DNA of 64,000 nucleotides, taken from the NCBI RefSeq assembly GCF_037482845.1, contig NZ_JBBHJW010000002.1:124001-188000 (forward strand), in the 5' to 3' direction. The position numbers and the translations under genes were made by a program. Origin of the DNA: Paucibacter_B soli (GTDB lineage Bacteria > Pseudomonadota > Gammaproteobacteria > Burkholderiales > Burkholderiaceae_C). Positions 34,271-42,740 of this stretch are shown in pieces; positions within the stretch are counted from its first letter, which is position 1, and the number at the start of each line of letters is the position of its first letter. Under the pieces are notes generated by a model, which was not told the DNA's origin, searched no databases, and saw nothing but the letters and a program-made list of their open reading frames with translations.

Positions 34271-34891
34271 ATGTCGCTGAAGCTCTATCTGCTGTTTCTG
34301 GCCATGGCCACGGCCACCGTGTTCAGCCCCGGCCCCGGCGTGATGCTGACGCTCAACAACACGATGCGCCTGGGCTGGCGGGCCAGCCTGCCTGGCATTC
34401 TGGGCATCGCCGCCGGCGCCCTGGTGGTGGCCGGCATCTCTGCCACCGGCCTGGGCCTGTTGCTGGCAAGTTCGGCGCTGGCCTTCAGCATCATCAAGCT
34501 GTTGGGCGCCGCCTACCTGGTCTACCTGGGCGTGAAGCTCTGGCGCAGTCCGGGCCTGGGCTGGCAGGATGCCGCAGCGGCCGCGCCGCAAGCGGCGCGC
34601 CGCCGTTTTGCCGAGGGGCTGGCGCTGCAGTTCACCAATCCCAAGGCGATCTTCTTCTTCGTCTCGGTGCTGCCTCAATTCGTCGACGCGCGCGCCGCCC
34701 ATGGGCCCCAGTTCGCCCTGCTGGTGTGCAGCTATGCGGCCCTGGTGGTGCTGATCCACACCGGCTATGCGATCACGGCCCAGCGTGCGCGTGGCTGGCT
34801 GCGTTCCGAGCGCACCGGGCGCCTGCTCAACCGTGCGGGCGCCATCACCTTCATGGGCTTTGGCGTGGCCATGGCCGGCGCCAAGGCCTGA
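34271..34891 (+). CDS. LysE/RhtB-family amino-acid exporter
   Basis: A 206-residue membrane protein with about six helices. The N-terminus has the family signature FSPGPGVMLTLNNTMRLGWRASLPGILGIAAG, and FTNPKAIFFFVSVLPQFVD lies in the second half. Members export amino acids, homoserine lactone or similar small molecules; the substrate here is not predictable. The ATG at 34271 follows the glycosyltransferase stop by 13 bases. Confidence 0.88.
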   Translation: MSLKLYLLFLAMATATVFSPGPGVMLTLNNTMRLGWRASLPGILGIAAGALVVAGISATGLGLLLASSALAFSIIKLLGAAYLVYLGVKLWRSPGLGWQDAAAAAPQAARRRFAEGLALQFTNPKAIFFFVSVLPQFVDARAAHGPQFALLVCSYAALVVLIHTGYAITAQRARGWLRSERTGRLLNRAGAITFMGFGVAMAGAKA

Positions 34892-34990
34892 ACCGCGGTC
34901 CCGGCCACAAGGCCTGAGCGGCCAAAGGGCCATGCCCGCTGGGCTAGACTCCAGCGCTCTTCTTCAGCGCCCCGATACGCACCGCACCCG

Positions 34991-36085
34991 ATGTCCACTC
35001 TCACCGAAGCCAGCCTGCTGCAGGCCCTGCAGACCGTCATCGACCCCAACACCCAGCAAGACCTGGTGAGTGGCAAGCAGATCAAGAACCTGCTCATCGC
35101 CGGCGCCGATGTGAGCTTCGAGGTGGAGCTGGGCTATCCGGCCGCCAGCCAGCATGCCGGCCTGCGTGCCGCCCTGGTGGCCGCCGCACAGGCGCTGCCC
35201 GGCGTGGGCCGGGTCGAGGTGCGGATTGGCAGCAAGATCATTGCGCATGCGGTGCAGCGCGGCGTGCAGCTGCTGCCCGGCGTGAAGAACATCGTCGCCG
35301 TGGCCTCGGGCAAGGGCGGGGTGGGCAAGAGCACCACGGCCGCCAATCTGGCGCTGGCGCTGGCCGCCGAGGGCGCGCGCGTGGGCCTGCTGGACGCCGA
35401 CATCTACGGCCCCAGCCAGCCCACCATGATGGGCATCTCGGGCCGCCCCGAGAGCCTGGACGGCCAGAACATGGAACCCATGCTCAGCCATGGCCTGCAA
35501 GTGATGTCGATCGGCTTCCTGGTGGCCGAGGACCAGGCCATGATCTGGCGCGGCCCGATGGCCACCCAGGCCTTGGAGCAGCTGCTGCGCCAGACGCGCT
35601 GGCAGGAGCTGGACTATCTGATCATCGACATGCCGCCCGGCACTGGCGACATCCAGCTGACGCTGTCGCAGCGCGTGCCCGTGACCGGCGCGGTGATCGT
35701 CACCACGCCGCAGGACATCGCCCTGATCGACGCCAAGAAGGGCCTGAAGATGTTCGAAAAGGTCGGCGTGCCCATCCTGGGCATCGTCGAGAACATGGCG
35801 GTGCACATCTGCAGCCAATGCGGCCACGCCGAGCATATCTTCGGCGCCGACGGTGGCAAGAAGATGGCGCAGCAGTACGAGATCGACTACCTGGGCGCCT
35901 TGCCGCTGGCGCTGAGCATCCGTGAGCAGACCGACGCCGGCCGCCCCTCGGTGGTGGCCGAACCCGACGGCGAGATTGCGCGTCTCTACAAAGAGCTGGC
36001 GCGCAAGGTGGCGGTCAAGATTGCCGCGCAGGCGAAGGATTACTCGGCCAAGTTCCCGGCCATCAACATCTCCAAGAACAGTTAG
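34991..36085 (+). CDS. apbC: Iron-sulfur cluster carrier protein ApbC (Mrp/NBP35)
   Basis: P-loop ATPase that transfers [4Fe-4S] clusters to target enzymes. The 364-residue protein has an N-terminal MIP18/DUF59-like domain (about residues 5-90), the deviant Walker A GKGGVGKSTTAAN (about 108-118), IIDMPPGTGDIQLTLSQ, and the cluster-binding pair in HICSQCGHAEHIFG (CxxC). It has its own 99-base upstream gap after the LysE gene. Confidence 0.95.
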   Translation: MSTLTEASLLQALQTVIDPNTQQDLVSGKQIKNLLIAGADVSFEVELGYPAASQHAGLRAALVAAAQALPGVGRVEVRIGSKIIAHAVQRGVQLLPGVKNIVAVASGKGGVGKSTTAANLALALAAEGARVGLLDADIYGPSQPTMMGISGRPESLDGQNMEPMLSHGLQVMSIGFLVAEDQAMIWRGPMATQALEQLLRQTRWQELDYLIIDMPPGTGDIQLTLSQRVPVTGAVIVTTPQDIALIDAKKGLKMFEKVGVPILGIVENMAVHICSQCGHAEHIFGADGGKKMAQQYEIDYLGALPLALSIREQTDAGRPSVVAEPDGEIARLYKELARKVAVKIAAQAKDYSAKFPAINISKNS

Positions 36086-36130
36086 GCTAGCTAGTTATAT
36101 GAGCGGGCAATAAGACGCTCAAAACAATCG

Positions 36131-36157
36131 TTAAGCCAGAGCTCCGGCCTCCGATAC
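36131..36157 (+). promoter_or_regulatory. Candidate sigma-28 (FliA) promoter for the chemoreceptor
   Basis: TTAAGCCA, 11 bases, TCCGATAC. Compared with the E. coli FliA pattern TAAAGTTT-N11-GCCGATAA, the -10 element matches at six of eight positions, the -35 core TTAAG at four of five, and the spacing is exact. It sits 78 bases upstream of the chemoreceptor ATG, the class of gene FliA controls. A single match of this quality may occur by chance. Confidence 0.42.
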
Positions 36158-36234
36158 TCGGATCAGGCATGGTGCTGAGCCCATGGAGTCTCCTGGGCGT
36201 GCCCATGACCATAACGGTATCAGGGAGCTTACAG

Positions 36235-37899
36235 ATGAAGACGATCAAGCAGCTGTTCGCGACAGCACTGCTCGCGACGGGCATTGTGATTGCCCTTTTG
36301 TTCATGGCGATCTGGCGTGTCGGTGTGGCCACCGACACGCTCACCCAGGCGCAGAGCGCGCGCTTTCTCTCCGCCAGCCTGGCGGACGAGCTGCGCCAGA
36401 GCTCCGACGACCTGACCCGGCTGGCGCGCACCTATGTGATGACCGGCGACGCGATGTGGGAGCAGCAGTACTTCGAGGTGCTGGACATCCGCAACGGCAA
36501 GCGCCCGCGGCCCGATGGCTACGAGAAGATCTACTGGGATTTCCGCGCGGCCGGGGTGGATCCGGCCGGTGGCAGCGGGCGCAGCCAGTCGCTGCTGGAC
36601 ACCATGAAGCAGGCCGGTTTTACCGAGGCCGAGTTCGGCAAGCTCAAGGAGGCTGCCGCCAACTCCGACGATCTGGTCAAGACCGAGACCGTGGCGATGA
36701 ATCTGGTCAAGGGTCTGTACGAGGACGGCCGGGGCGGCTTCACCCGCAAGGGCGAGCCCGATCTGCCCAGGGCCCAGGCCCTGATGCACGACAAGGCCTA
36801 TCACGCCTACAAGGCCAAGATCATGAAGCCGGTGGACGAGTTCCTGCGCATGCTGGACCAGCGCACCGAGCTCGCGGTGCAGGCCGCACACGCGACGAAG
36901 GACCGCTGGTATGCGTTCACGGTGCTGCTCACGCTGCTGTTGCTGGCCACCGCGATGGGCTCGCTCTGGTATGCGCGCGGCTGGATCGCGCAGCGCCTGG
37001 GCGGCGAGCCGCATGAGGTGGTGGCGGTGGTGGAGGCCATCGCCGCCGGCAATCTGGCACATCGTTTCGTCAACACCAGCAGCGACCCAGCCAGCGTGAT
37101 GGGCGTGCTGGCGCGCATGGTGGAGTGCTTCTCCACCGCGGTTTCGCAGGTGCGCAGCGGTGCCGACGGCGTGGCCACCGCCAGCTCCGAGATCGCGCTG
37201 GGCAACAGCGATCTGAGCTCGCGCACCGAGCAGCAGGCCAGCGCACTGCAGCAGACCGCCGCCTCGATGGAGCAACTGGGCTCGACGGTGCGCCAGAACG
37301 CCGACAACGCCCACCAGGCCAACCAGCTGGCGCTCAACGCCAGCCAGGTGGCGGTGCATGGCGGCGAGGTGGTGAGCCAGGTGGTCGACACCATGAAGGG
37401 CATCAACACCAGTTCGCGCCGCATTGCCGACATCATCAGCGTGATCGACGGCATCGCCTTCCAGACCAATATCCTGGCGCTCAACGCCGCGGTGGAGGCG
37501 GCGCGCGCCGGCGAGCAGGGCCGTGGCTTTGCGGTGGTGGCCAGCGAGGTGCGCGGCCTGGCGCAGCGCAGCGCCGAGGCCGCCAAGGAGATCAAGAGCC
37601 TGATCAACGACAGCGTCGAGCGCGTCGAGCGCGGCAGCTCGCTGGTGGACCAGGCCGGCGCCACCATGCAGGACGTCGTCAGCGCGATCCGCCGCGTCAC
37701 CGACATCATGGGCGAGATCAGCAGCGCCAGCAGCGAGCAGAGCGCCGGCGTGCACCAGGTGGGCGACGCCGTCAGCCAAATGGACAAGACCACCCAGCAG
37801 AATGCCGCCCTGGTGGAGCAGAGCGCGGCCGCGGCGGAGAGCCTGCAGCAGCAGGCGGCGCAGCTGGTGCAGGCGGTAGCGGTGTTCCGCCTGGCGTAG
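36235..37899 (+). CDS. Methyl-accepting chemotaxis protein
   Basis: A 554-residue transmembrane chemoreceptor. TM1 is about residues 8-30, the periplasmic sensor about 31-220, TM2 about 222-245, then HAMP (about 246-300) and the MA signalling domain. The hairpin tip carries RIADIISVIDGIAFQTNILALNAAVEAARAGEQGRGFAVVASEVR, and methylation-type helices flank it. The C-terminus ends AVFRLA, without the NWETF-type CheR tether. The sensor contains an insert with many Lys/Asp/Gly residues and no recognised ligand motif. CAGGGAG precedes ATG 36235. Confidence 0.94.
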   Translation: MKTIKQLFATALLATGIVIALLFMAIWRVGVATDTLTQAQSARFLSASLADELRQSSDDLTRLARTYVMTGDAMWEQQYFEVLDIRNGKRPRPDGYEKIYWDFRAAGVDPAGGSGRSQSLLDTMKQAGFTEAEFGKLKEAAANSDDLVKTETVAMNLVKGLYEDGRGGFTRKGEPDLPRAQALMHDKAYHAYKAKIMKPVDEFLRMLDQRTELAVQAAHATKDRWYAFTVLLTLLLLATAMGSLWYARGWIAQRLGGEPHEVVAVVEAIAAGNLAHRFVNTSSDPASVMGVLARMVECFSTAVSQVRSGADGVATASSEIALGNSDLSSRTEQQASALQQTAASMEQLGSTVRQNADNAHQANQLALNASQVAVHGGEVVSQVVDTMKGINTSSRRIADIISVIDGIAFQTNILALNAAVEAARAGEQGRGFAVVASEVRGLAQRSAEAAKEIKSLINDSVERVERGSSLVDQAGATMQDVVSAIRRVTDIMGEISSASSEQSAGVHQVGDAVSQMDKTTQQNAALVEQSAAAAESLQQQAAQLVQAVAVFRLA

Positions 37900-37985
37900 C
37901 CGTCCGACCGGCCCGAATCGCGTAGGATCTGGCCTTCGCAGCGGCCCTTTGACTGGCCGCTGCGCTAGCTTGAGCAGTACGAAGA

Positions 37986-38537
37986 ATGATGACGGGTCTG
38001 GATGTGAGTGCGAATAGGCGTATCGAGCGCCGTGGCTGCCTGGCCGCAGGCCTGGCTGCGCTGCTGCCAGCCTGGGCAGGCGCGCAGCCGTCGGGCGCCG
38101 TGCTGCGCCCCTGGCCCAAGGGCCAGGCCACCCCCGGCCTGAGCCTGCCCGGCTTCGAGGGCCCGGGCTGGAGCCTGGCCGAGGCCAAGGGCCGGCCGGT
38201 GCTGCTGAATTTCTGGGCCAGTTGGTGCGAGCCCTGTCGCGCCGAGATGCCTTCGCTGGAATTGCTGGCGCAACGCCACGAGCGCGAGGGCCTGCTGGTG
38301 CTGGCCGTCAACCAGCGCGAAACCGATGCCGCGCTGCGCCGCTATCTGCAGCTGATGCCGATCAGCCTGCCGGTGCTGCGCGACCTGGACGGCAGCACCT
38401 CGCGTGCCTGGGGCGCGCGCGTGCTGCCCACCACGGTGGCGCTGGGGCGCGACGGCCGGGCCCTGTTTACCGTGATGGGCGAACTCGACTGGACCGGGCC
38501 GCAGGCCCGCCAGTGGATCGCCCCGCTTTTTGCCTGA
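37986..38537 (+). CDS. TlpA-like periplasmic thioredoxin
   Basis: A 183-residue exported protein of the TlpA/ResA family. The leader (about residues 1-33) contains a double Arg before a hydrophobic stretch ending in AGA. The thioredoxin fold (about 45-180) has the redox motif FWASWCEPCRAEMPSLE and the cis-Pro LPTTVALG. It probably reduces disulfides in periplasmic partners such as cytochrome c apoproteins or the product of the next gene, with which it overlaps (TGATG). Confidence 0.86.
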   Translation: MMTGLDVSANRRIERRGCLAAGLAALLPAWAGAQPSGAVLRPWPKGQATPGLSLPGFEGPGWSLAEAKGRPVLLNFWASWCEPCRAEMPSLELLAQRHEREGLLVLAVNQRETDAALRRYLQLMPISLPVLRDLDGSTSRAWGARVLPTTVALGRDGRALFTVMGELDWTGPQARQWIAPLFA

Positions 38538-39655
38538 TGAGTATGGATACCGTCATGACCTGCACCCGCCGCCAACTGCTGATCCAATCCGGTGCCGCCC
38601 TTGCTGCCTTGCCAGCGCTGGCCGCCGAGGCCGCACGCAGCTTCGAACCCCAGGTGGGCCCCTGGCGCACGTTCGAGCTGACGCTCTCGGTGCAGGTGGT
38701 CGATCCGCAGGGGGAGGTCAAGCTCTGGCTGCCCTTGCCCGATCTTGAAACCGACTACCAGCGCACGCTGGCGCAGGGCTGGAGCGGCAATGCTGGCGAG
38801 GCCAGGCTGGTCGCGGACGCGGCGCGCGGCACGCGCATGCTGTACGCAGCCTTCCCGGCCGGGGTGACGGAGCCGACGCTGCAGCTCACGAGCCGCGTGC
38901 AGACGCGCAGCCGCGCGGTGGACTGGTCCAGGCCAGGACGCGCCAGCGAGGATGCGGCCCTGCTGCGCGCCTGCCTGGCGCCCACCGAGCTGCTGCCCAC
39001 CGACGGCATCGTGCGCCAGACCGCGCAGCAGATCAGCCGCGGCGCCGCCAGCGACGTGGACAAGGTGCGTGCCCTCTACCAATGGCTGCTGGTGAACGCG
39101 CACCGCGAACCCAAGGTGCGCGGCTGCGGCAATGGCGACATCAAGACCATGCTGGAGACCGGCAATCTGAGCGGCAAATGCGCCGACCTGAATGCGCTGT
39201 TCGTCGGCATGTGCCGCTCGGTGGGGGTGCCGGCGCGCGATGTCTACGGCCTGCGCGTGGCGCCCTCGGCTTTCGGCTACCGCGAGCTGGGCGCCAACCC
39301 GGCCAGCCTCAAGGGCGCGCAGCATTGCCGCGCCGAGGTCTTTCTGCGCCAATACGGCTGGGTCGCGATGGACCCGGCCGATGTACTCAAGGTGATGCGA
39401 CAGGAGACGCCGGAATGGATCAAGGATCTGCAGCATCCGCTGGCCGCGCCGGTGGCCAAGGGCCTGTTCGGCGGCTGGGAGGGCAACTGGGTGGGCTACA
39501 ACATGGCGCACGATCTGCACCTGCCGGGTAGCGCGGGCAAGGCCAGCCTGCCCTTCCTGATGTATCCGCAGGGCGAAAACGCCAGCGGCCGCTTCGACGA
39601 GCTGGCGCCGGACAGTTTCAAATACACGATCAGCGCGCGCGAGCTCCTCGCCTGA
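38537..39655 (+). CDS. Exported transglutaminase-like cysteine protease fold protein
   Basis: A 372-residue protein with a Tat-type leader (TRRQLLIQSGAALAALPALA). The transglutaminase core has the expected Cys-His-Asp order: GKCADLNALFVGMCRSVGVPARDVYG, then HCRAEVFLRQYGWVAMDPADV. Bacterial members act as peptidases or amidases more often than as cross-linkers. The N-terminal 120 residues are an immunoglobulin-like or beta-rich region. The gene overlaps the thioredoxin gene upstream, suggesting that the thiol active site may need reduction. The precise substrate is unknown. Confidence 0.82.
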   Translation: MSMDTVMTCTRRQLLIQSGAALAALPALAAEAARSFEPQVGPWRTFELTLSVQVVDPQGEVKLWLPLPDLETDYQRTLAQGWSGNAGEARLVADAARGTRMLYAAFPAGVTEPTLQLTSRVQTRSRAVDWSRPGRASEDAALLRACLAPTELLPTDGIVRQTAQQISRGAASDVDKVRALYQWLLVNAHREPKVRGCGNGDIKTMLETGNLSGKCADLNALFVGMCRSVGVPARDVYGLRVAPSAFGYRELGANPASLKGAQHCRAEVFLRQYGWVAMDPADVLKVMRQETPEWIKDLQHPLAAPVAKGLFGGWEGNWVGYNMAHDLHLPGSAGKASLPFLMYPQGENASGRFDELAPDSFKYTISARELLA

Positions 39656-39662
39656 GGCCGAC

Positions 39663-40250
39663 ATGACGAACTCACCGGCCCCACAAGACCTGGCCTTGCA
39701 AGCCCTGCTGGGCCGCTATTCCGTGGGCCCCAAGCACTTGGTCGAGCCCGGCCCCAGCGACGCCGAGTTGCGGCTGATGGTGCAGGCCGCGCTGCGCGCG
39801 CCCGACCATGGCGAGCTGCTGCCCTTTCGCTTCAAGCTGGTGCGGGGGGCGGCGCGCCAGCGCATGGCCGAGCTGTTCGCTGCCGCCGCGCGTGCCGCCG
39901 GCAAGGACGAGGCCGGCGCCGCGCTGGACGCCGAGCGCGCCCTGCGGCCGCCGCTCACCGTGGCGGTGCTGGCGCGCATCGACCTGGGCCACCCCCAGGT
40001 GCCGGCGCATGAGCAATGGGCCGCCGTGGGCGGTGCGTTGGCGCAGTTCCTGACGGCCGCGCATCTGCTAGGTTATGGAGGCAAGATGCTCAGCGGCGCC
40101 AAGGTGCGCAATGCCGAGATCGCCGCCGCCTTCTCTTCCCCCGGCGAGACCCTGCTGGGATGGATCGCCCTGGGCACGCCGGCCAAGCGGGCCAGCGGCC
40201 CCTCGCGCAAGGCGGGCGTGGACGTGGCGCTGCAGGAGTGGCGGGGCTGA
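39663..40250 (+). CDS. YdjA-like nitroreductase-family protein
   Basis: A 195-residue FMN-dependent nitroreductase-fold protein close to E. coli YdjA. The N-terminal region LLGRYSVGPKHLVEPGPSDAELRLMVQAALRAPDHG and the flavin-site RFKLVRG and GYGGKMLSG blocks support this. The physiological substrate is not known for the family. It starts eight bases after the transglutaminase gene, and its stop abuts the stop of the convergent diguanylate cyclase. Confidence 0.85.
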   Translation: MTNSPAPQDLALQALLGRYSVGPKHLVEPGPSDAELRLMVQAALRAPDHGELLPFRFKLVRGAARQRMAELFAAAARAAGKDEAGAALDAERALRPPLTVAVLARIDLGHPQVPAHEQWAAVGGALAQFLTAAHLLGYGGKMLSGAKVRNAEIAAAFSSPGETLLGWIALGTPAKRASGPSRKAGVDVALQEWRG

Positions 40251-41468
40251 TCAGGCCTGTAGCGCTTGTTCCATCAGTTCGGCGTAGTGGCAGATGCTGC
40301 CACGGCCGCGCCGCTTGCCCTCGTACAGCGCCAAATCGGCCAGACGCAGCAGTTCCTCGTGCAGGCTGGCGTCGCTGGGGAAGAATGCCAGGCCCACGCA
40401 GGCCGAGATGCTGACGCTGCGGGGCGCGCCTTGCGTGCCTTGCGTGCTGAGAGCGATCGGCTCCTGCAGCAGGGCCAGCACGCGCCGCATGATCTGCGTG
40501 GCCTCGTCGGCATGCTCAAGCTGATTCAGCAGGATCACGAACTCGTCGCCGCCCAAGCGCGCCACCGTGTCGTTGCCACGCATGCATTGCGCCAGGCGGC
40601 GTGCCACCACGCGTAGCACCTCGTCGCCGGCGGCATGGCCGAGGTGGTCGTTCACCGGCTTGAAGCCGTCCAGGTCCAGATAGCACAGCGCCATCGCGCG
40701 CGCCTCGCGCTGCGCCAGCGCGAGCGCTTGCGGCAGCCGGTCCATCAGCAGCAGCCGGTTCGGCAGGCCGGTGAGCGCGTCGTGGTAGGCGTAGTGCTCC
40801 ATCTCGGCATGGGTCTGCTTGAACGCCGTGATGTCCTGCACCGTGCCATGCAAGCGCCGCACCCGGCCCCTGGCATCAAGGGCCGCCTCGCCGCAGATAT
40901 GCACCCAGCGCCGCGCGCCATCCTCGCGCTGCAGCTCGGCATCGCATTGGTAGGGCGTGCCGTCGCGCAGGCAGCGTTCCACGCAGGCCGACAGCAGGGC
41001 CCAGCTCGCGGGGCTGAAGTAACGCTGAACTTCCGGATAGCCGGCCGGTCCGGCCGCCGGGTCGCGTCCATAGAGCCGATAGATCTGGGCCGACCAGTAA
41101 TGCTTGTCGAGCTGGCAATCCCATTCCCAGTTGCCCATGCCCGCCAGGTACTGGACCTTGCGCAACTCGGCCTCGCGCCTGGCCAGCTGGCGGTTGCTGC
41201 GGTAGACCAGGGTGGCGGCCAGGGCGATGGCGAAGATCGCCAGCGCGGCCAGCCCGACCAGCAGCACCGCCTCCGCCATGCCGCTGCCCGTGCAATCGGT
41301 CGCCAGTCCGGCACATGCAGGCGTGCGTGCCTGCTTGATGGCCAGCAGGGTCATGGCCAGTATCAGCAGGGCGATCATGGCCACCGTCAGCACATAGCCG
41401 ATCGGCCTTGGCCGCGGGTCTGCCCTCGGCATCAGGGATGCCGGGCCGCGCTCTCTTGTGTCTTGCAT
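40251..41468 (-). CDS. Membrane PAS-GGDEF diguanylate cyclase
   Basis: A 405-residue enzyme likely to make cyclic di-GMP. Two N-terminal membrane segments (about 22-42 and 68-90) flank a short loop with two cysteines. A PAS domain of the PAS_3 type (about 105-225) contains YLAGMGNWEWDCQLDKHYWS and ends WVHICGEA...GTVQDITAFKQ. The GGDEF domain (about 235-398) has the intact active site RLGGDEFVILL, with an RxxD inhibitory site (RGND) five residues upstream. There is no EAL domain. It is a monocistronic minus-strand gene, convergent with the nitroreductase. Confidence 0.93.
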   Translation of the reverse strand: MQDTRERGPASLMPRADPRPRPIGYVLTVAMIALLILAMTLLAIKQARTPACAGLATDCTGSGMAEAVLLVGLAALAIFAIALAATLVYRSNRQLARREAELRKVQYLAGMGNWEWDCQLDKHYWSAQIYRLYGRDPAAGPAGYPEVQRYFSPASWALLSACVERCLRDGTPYQCDAELQREDGARRWVHICGEAALDARGRVRRLHGTVQDITAFKQTHAEMEHYAYHDALTGLPNRLLLMDRLPQALALAQREARAMALCYLDLDGFKPVNDHLGHAAGDEVLRVVARRLAQCMRGNDTVARLGGDEFVILLNQLEHADEATQIMRRVLALLQEPIALSTQGTQGAPRSVSISACVGLAFFPSDASLHEELLRLADLALYEGKRRGRGSICHYAELMEQALQA

Positions 41469-41575
41469 ACCTGGATCCCGTCGGGCCAGGTCCCTGTGCT
41501 TCTAGCTCTTTGCTTGCAGGCTACGCCCGCAAATGCGCGGCAAACTTGTTCTTGGTCAAGCTCGGATGCCGGTAC

Positions 41576-41956
41576 CTATTTCGGCAGGCTCAGCGTGACG
41601 CTGAGCTTGACCGTTTGCCGGGATTTGTTGCTCCACATCCAGCAATAGTCCTGCGCGCCGTCCACCACCAGGCTGCCCTGCTCCTGACTCGATTGCTCGA
41701 CGCGCGCCGGGTAGCGCACCTCCTTGCCGAGGTGGTAGTGGATGTTGAAGTTCAGCGCCTGGTCCGACTGGTAGTTCCAGTTCACCGTCTGGCCGGCTTG
41801 CAGCGGGCCGCAGATCTCGGCGAACTTGCCGGGCGCCAGGCTCAGCTGGCGCTCGAAACGGCCCGTATCGCCCCAGCCGATCTCGATCAGCTCGGCGTGC
41901 GCCAGGCCGGCCAACGCCAACGCCAAGCCGGCGCCCATCGCAGCACGCGCCCTCAT
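41576..41956 (-). CDS. Uncharacterised exported protein, last gene of the copper operon
   Basis: A 126-residue protein with a Sec signal peptide (about 1-21, cleavage after AHA). The mature part is beta-rich, with two cysteines (FAEICGPL and DYCWMW) that could form a disulfide, an NIHYHLGKEV segment that could bind metal, and many Trp/Tyr. I do not recognise the family. It overlaps the CusF-like gene by four bases, so it belongs to the operon, and a role in periplasmic copper handling is inferred from that alone. Confidence 0.72.
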   Translation of the reverse strand: MRARAAMGAGLALALAGLAHAELIEIGWGDTGRFERQLSLAPGKFAEICGPLQAGQTVNWNYQSDQALNFNIHYHLGKEVRYPARVEQSSQEQGSLVVDGAQDYCWMWSNKSRQTVKLSVTLSLPK

Positions 41957-42258
41957 GGCAGCAGCTGCAACTCGGTCACCACCATGCCGGCGGCGGAGCG
42001 TTCGGCGGCGAAGCGGACCTTGGCGCCGACCTTGAGCTTGTCGAACCAGGCCGGGTCCTTGAGCCGGAACACCATGGTCATCGGCGGCATGTCCAGGTTC
42101 TTGATCTCCCCATGCTTGAGGGTGATCTTCTGGTTCTCCTTGTCGATCTTGCGCACCTCGCCCTCGCTCAGTTCGGCCGCCAGGGCGGACAGGGCGGGCA
42201 GGAATAGGGCGCCTGCCAGCAGCAGCGCGAAGGGGCGGCGTCTTGTCATGGTCATCAT
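41953..42258 (-). CDS. CusF-like periplasmic copper-binding protein
   Basis: A 101-residue precursor with a signal peptide (about 1-28). The mature domain matches the CusF/CusX OB fold: LKHGEIKNLDMPPMTMVFRLKDPAW, where His, the two Met and the Trp are the Cu(I)/Ag(I) ligands and cap. CusF normally hands copper to the CusCBA pump, which is not seen here. Overlaps both neighbours by four bases. Confidence 0.88.
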   Translation of the reverse strand: MMTMTRRRPFALLLAGALFLPALSALAAELSEGEVRKIDKENQKITLKHGEIKNLDMPPMTMVFRLKDPAWFDKLKVGAKVRFAAERSAAGMVVTELQLLP

Positions 42259-42740
42259 TTGTTCACCTGTATCTTGCCCACCATGCCGGCCTGGTAATGG
42301 CCGGCGATCAGGCAGGCGAAATCGAATTCGCCGGCGCGGTTGAAGGTCCAGATTATCTCGGCCTGCCGGCCGGCCGGCACATGGGCCATATAGGGCTCGT
42401 CATGCTCCATGTCCGGAAATTTGAGCATCAGCGCGGCATGCGCGTCGAGCTCCGCCTTGGTGCCCAGCACGAACTCGTGCAGCATCGCGCCCTCGTTCTT
42501 CAGCACGATGCGCAGGGTCTCGCCGCGCCGCACCTGCAGGCGCGCGGGCGTGAAGCGCATGTTATCGCTCATCACGAAGCGCACCGTGCGCGTCGCGGCC
42601 TTAGGGTCGGCTGCGATGCCCCAGGCTTTCTGTTCCTTGCGCAGTGCGCCGGCATGCTGTTCGGCGCCATGGGCTTGTGCACAAGATGCGCCCAGGCTCA
42701 GCAGCATGGCGACGGCCCAGGCCTTGATGTCAATGGCCAT
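42255..42740 (-). CDS. Periplasmic cupredoxin (plastocyanin/azurin-like)
   Basis: A 161-residue precursor with a signal peptide (about 1-23) followed by a His-rich start (HGAEQHAG). The cupredoxin fold shows the type 1 copper ligands: His in MLHEFVLG and the closing FACLIAGHYQAGM (Cys-x4-His-x4-Met). It resembles CopI-like copper-tolerance cupredoxins. It overlaps the multicopper oxidase by eleven bases upstream and the CusF-like gene by four downstream, so all are cotranslated. Confidence 0.87.
   Translation of the reverse strand: MAIDIKAWAVAMLLSLGASCAQAHGAEQHAGALRKEQKAWGIAADPKAATRTVRFVMSDNMRFTPARLQVRRGETLRIVLKNEGAMLHEFVLGTKAELDAHAALMLKFPDMEHDEPYMAHVPAGRQAEIIWTFNRAGEFDFACLIAGHYQAGMVGKIQVNK

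Noticed and set aside
36100..36121. Hairpin TGAGCG/CGCTCA after apbC as a terminator
   Set aside because: Only six pairs with a ten-base loop, and followed by A rather than T residues. Too weak to call.
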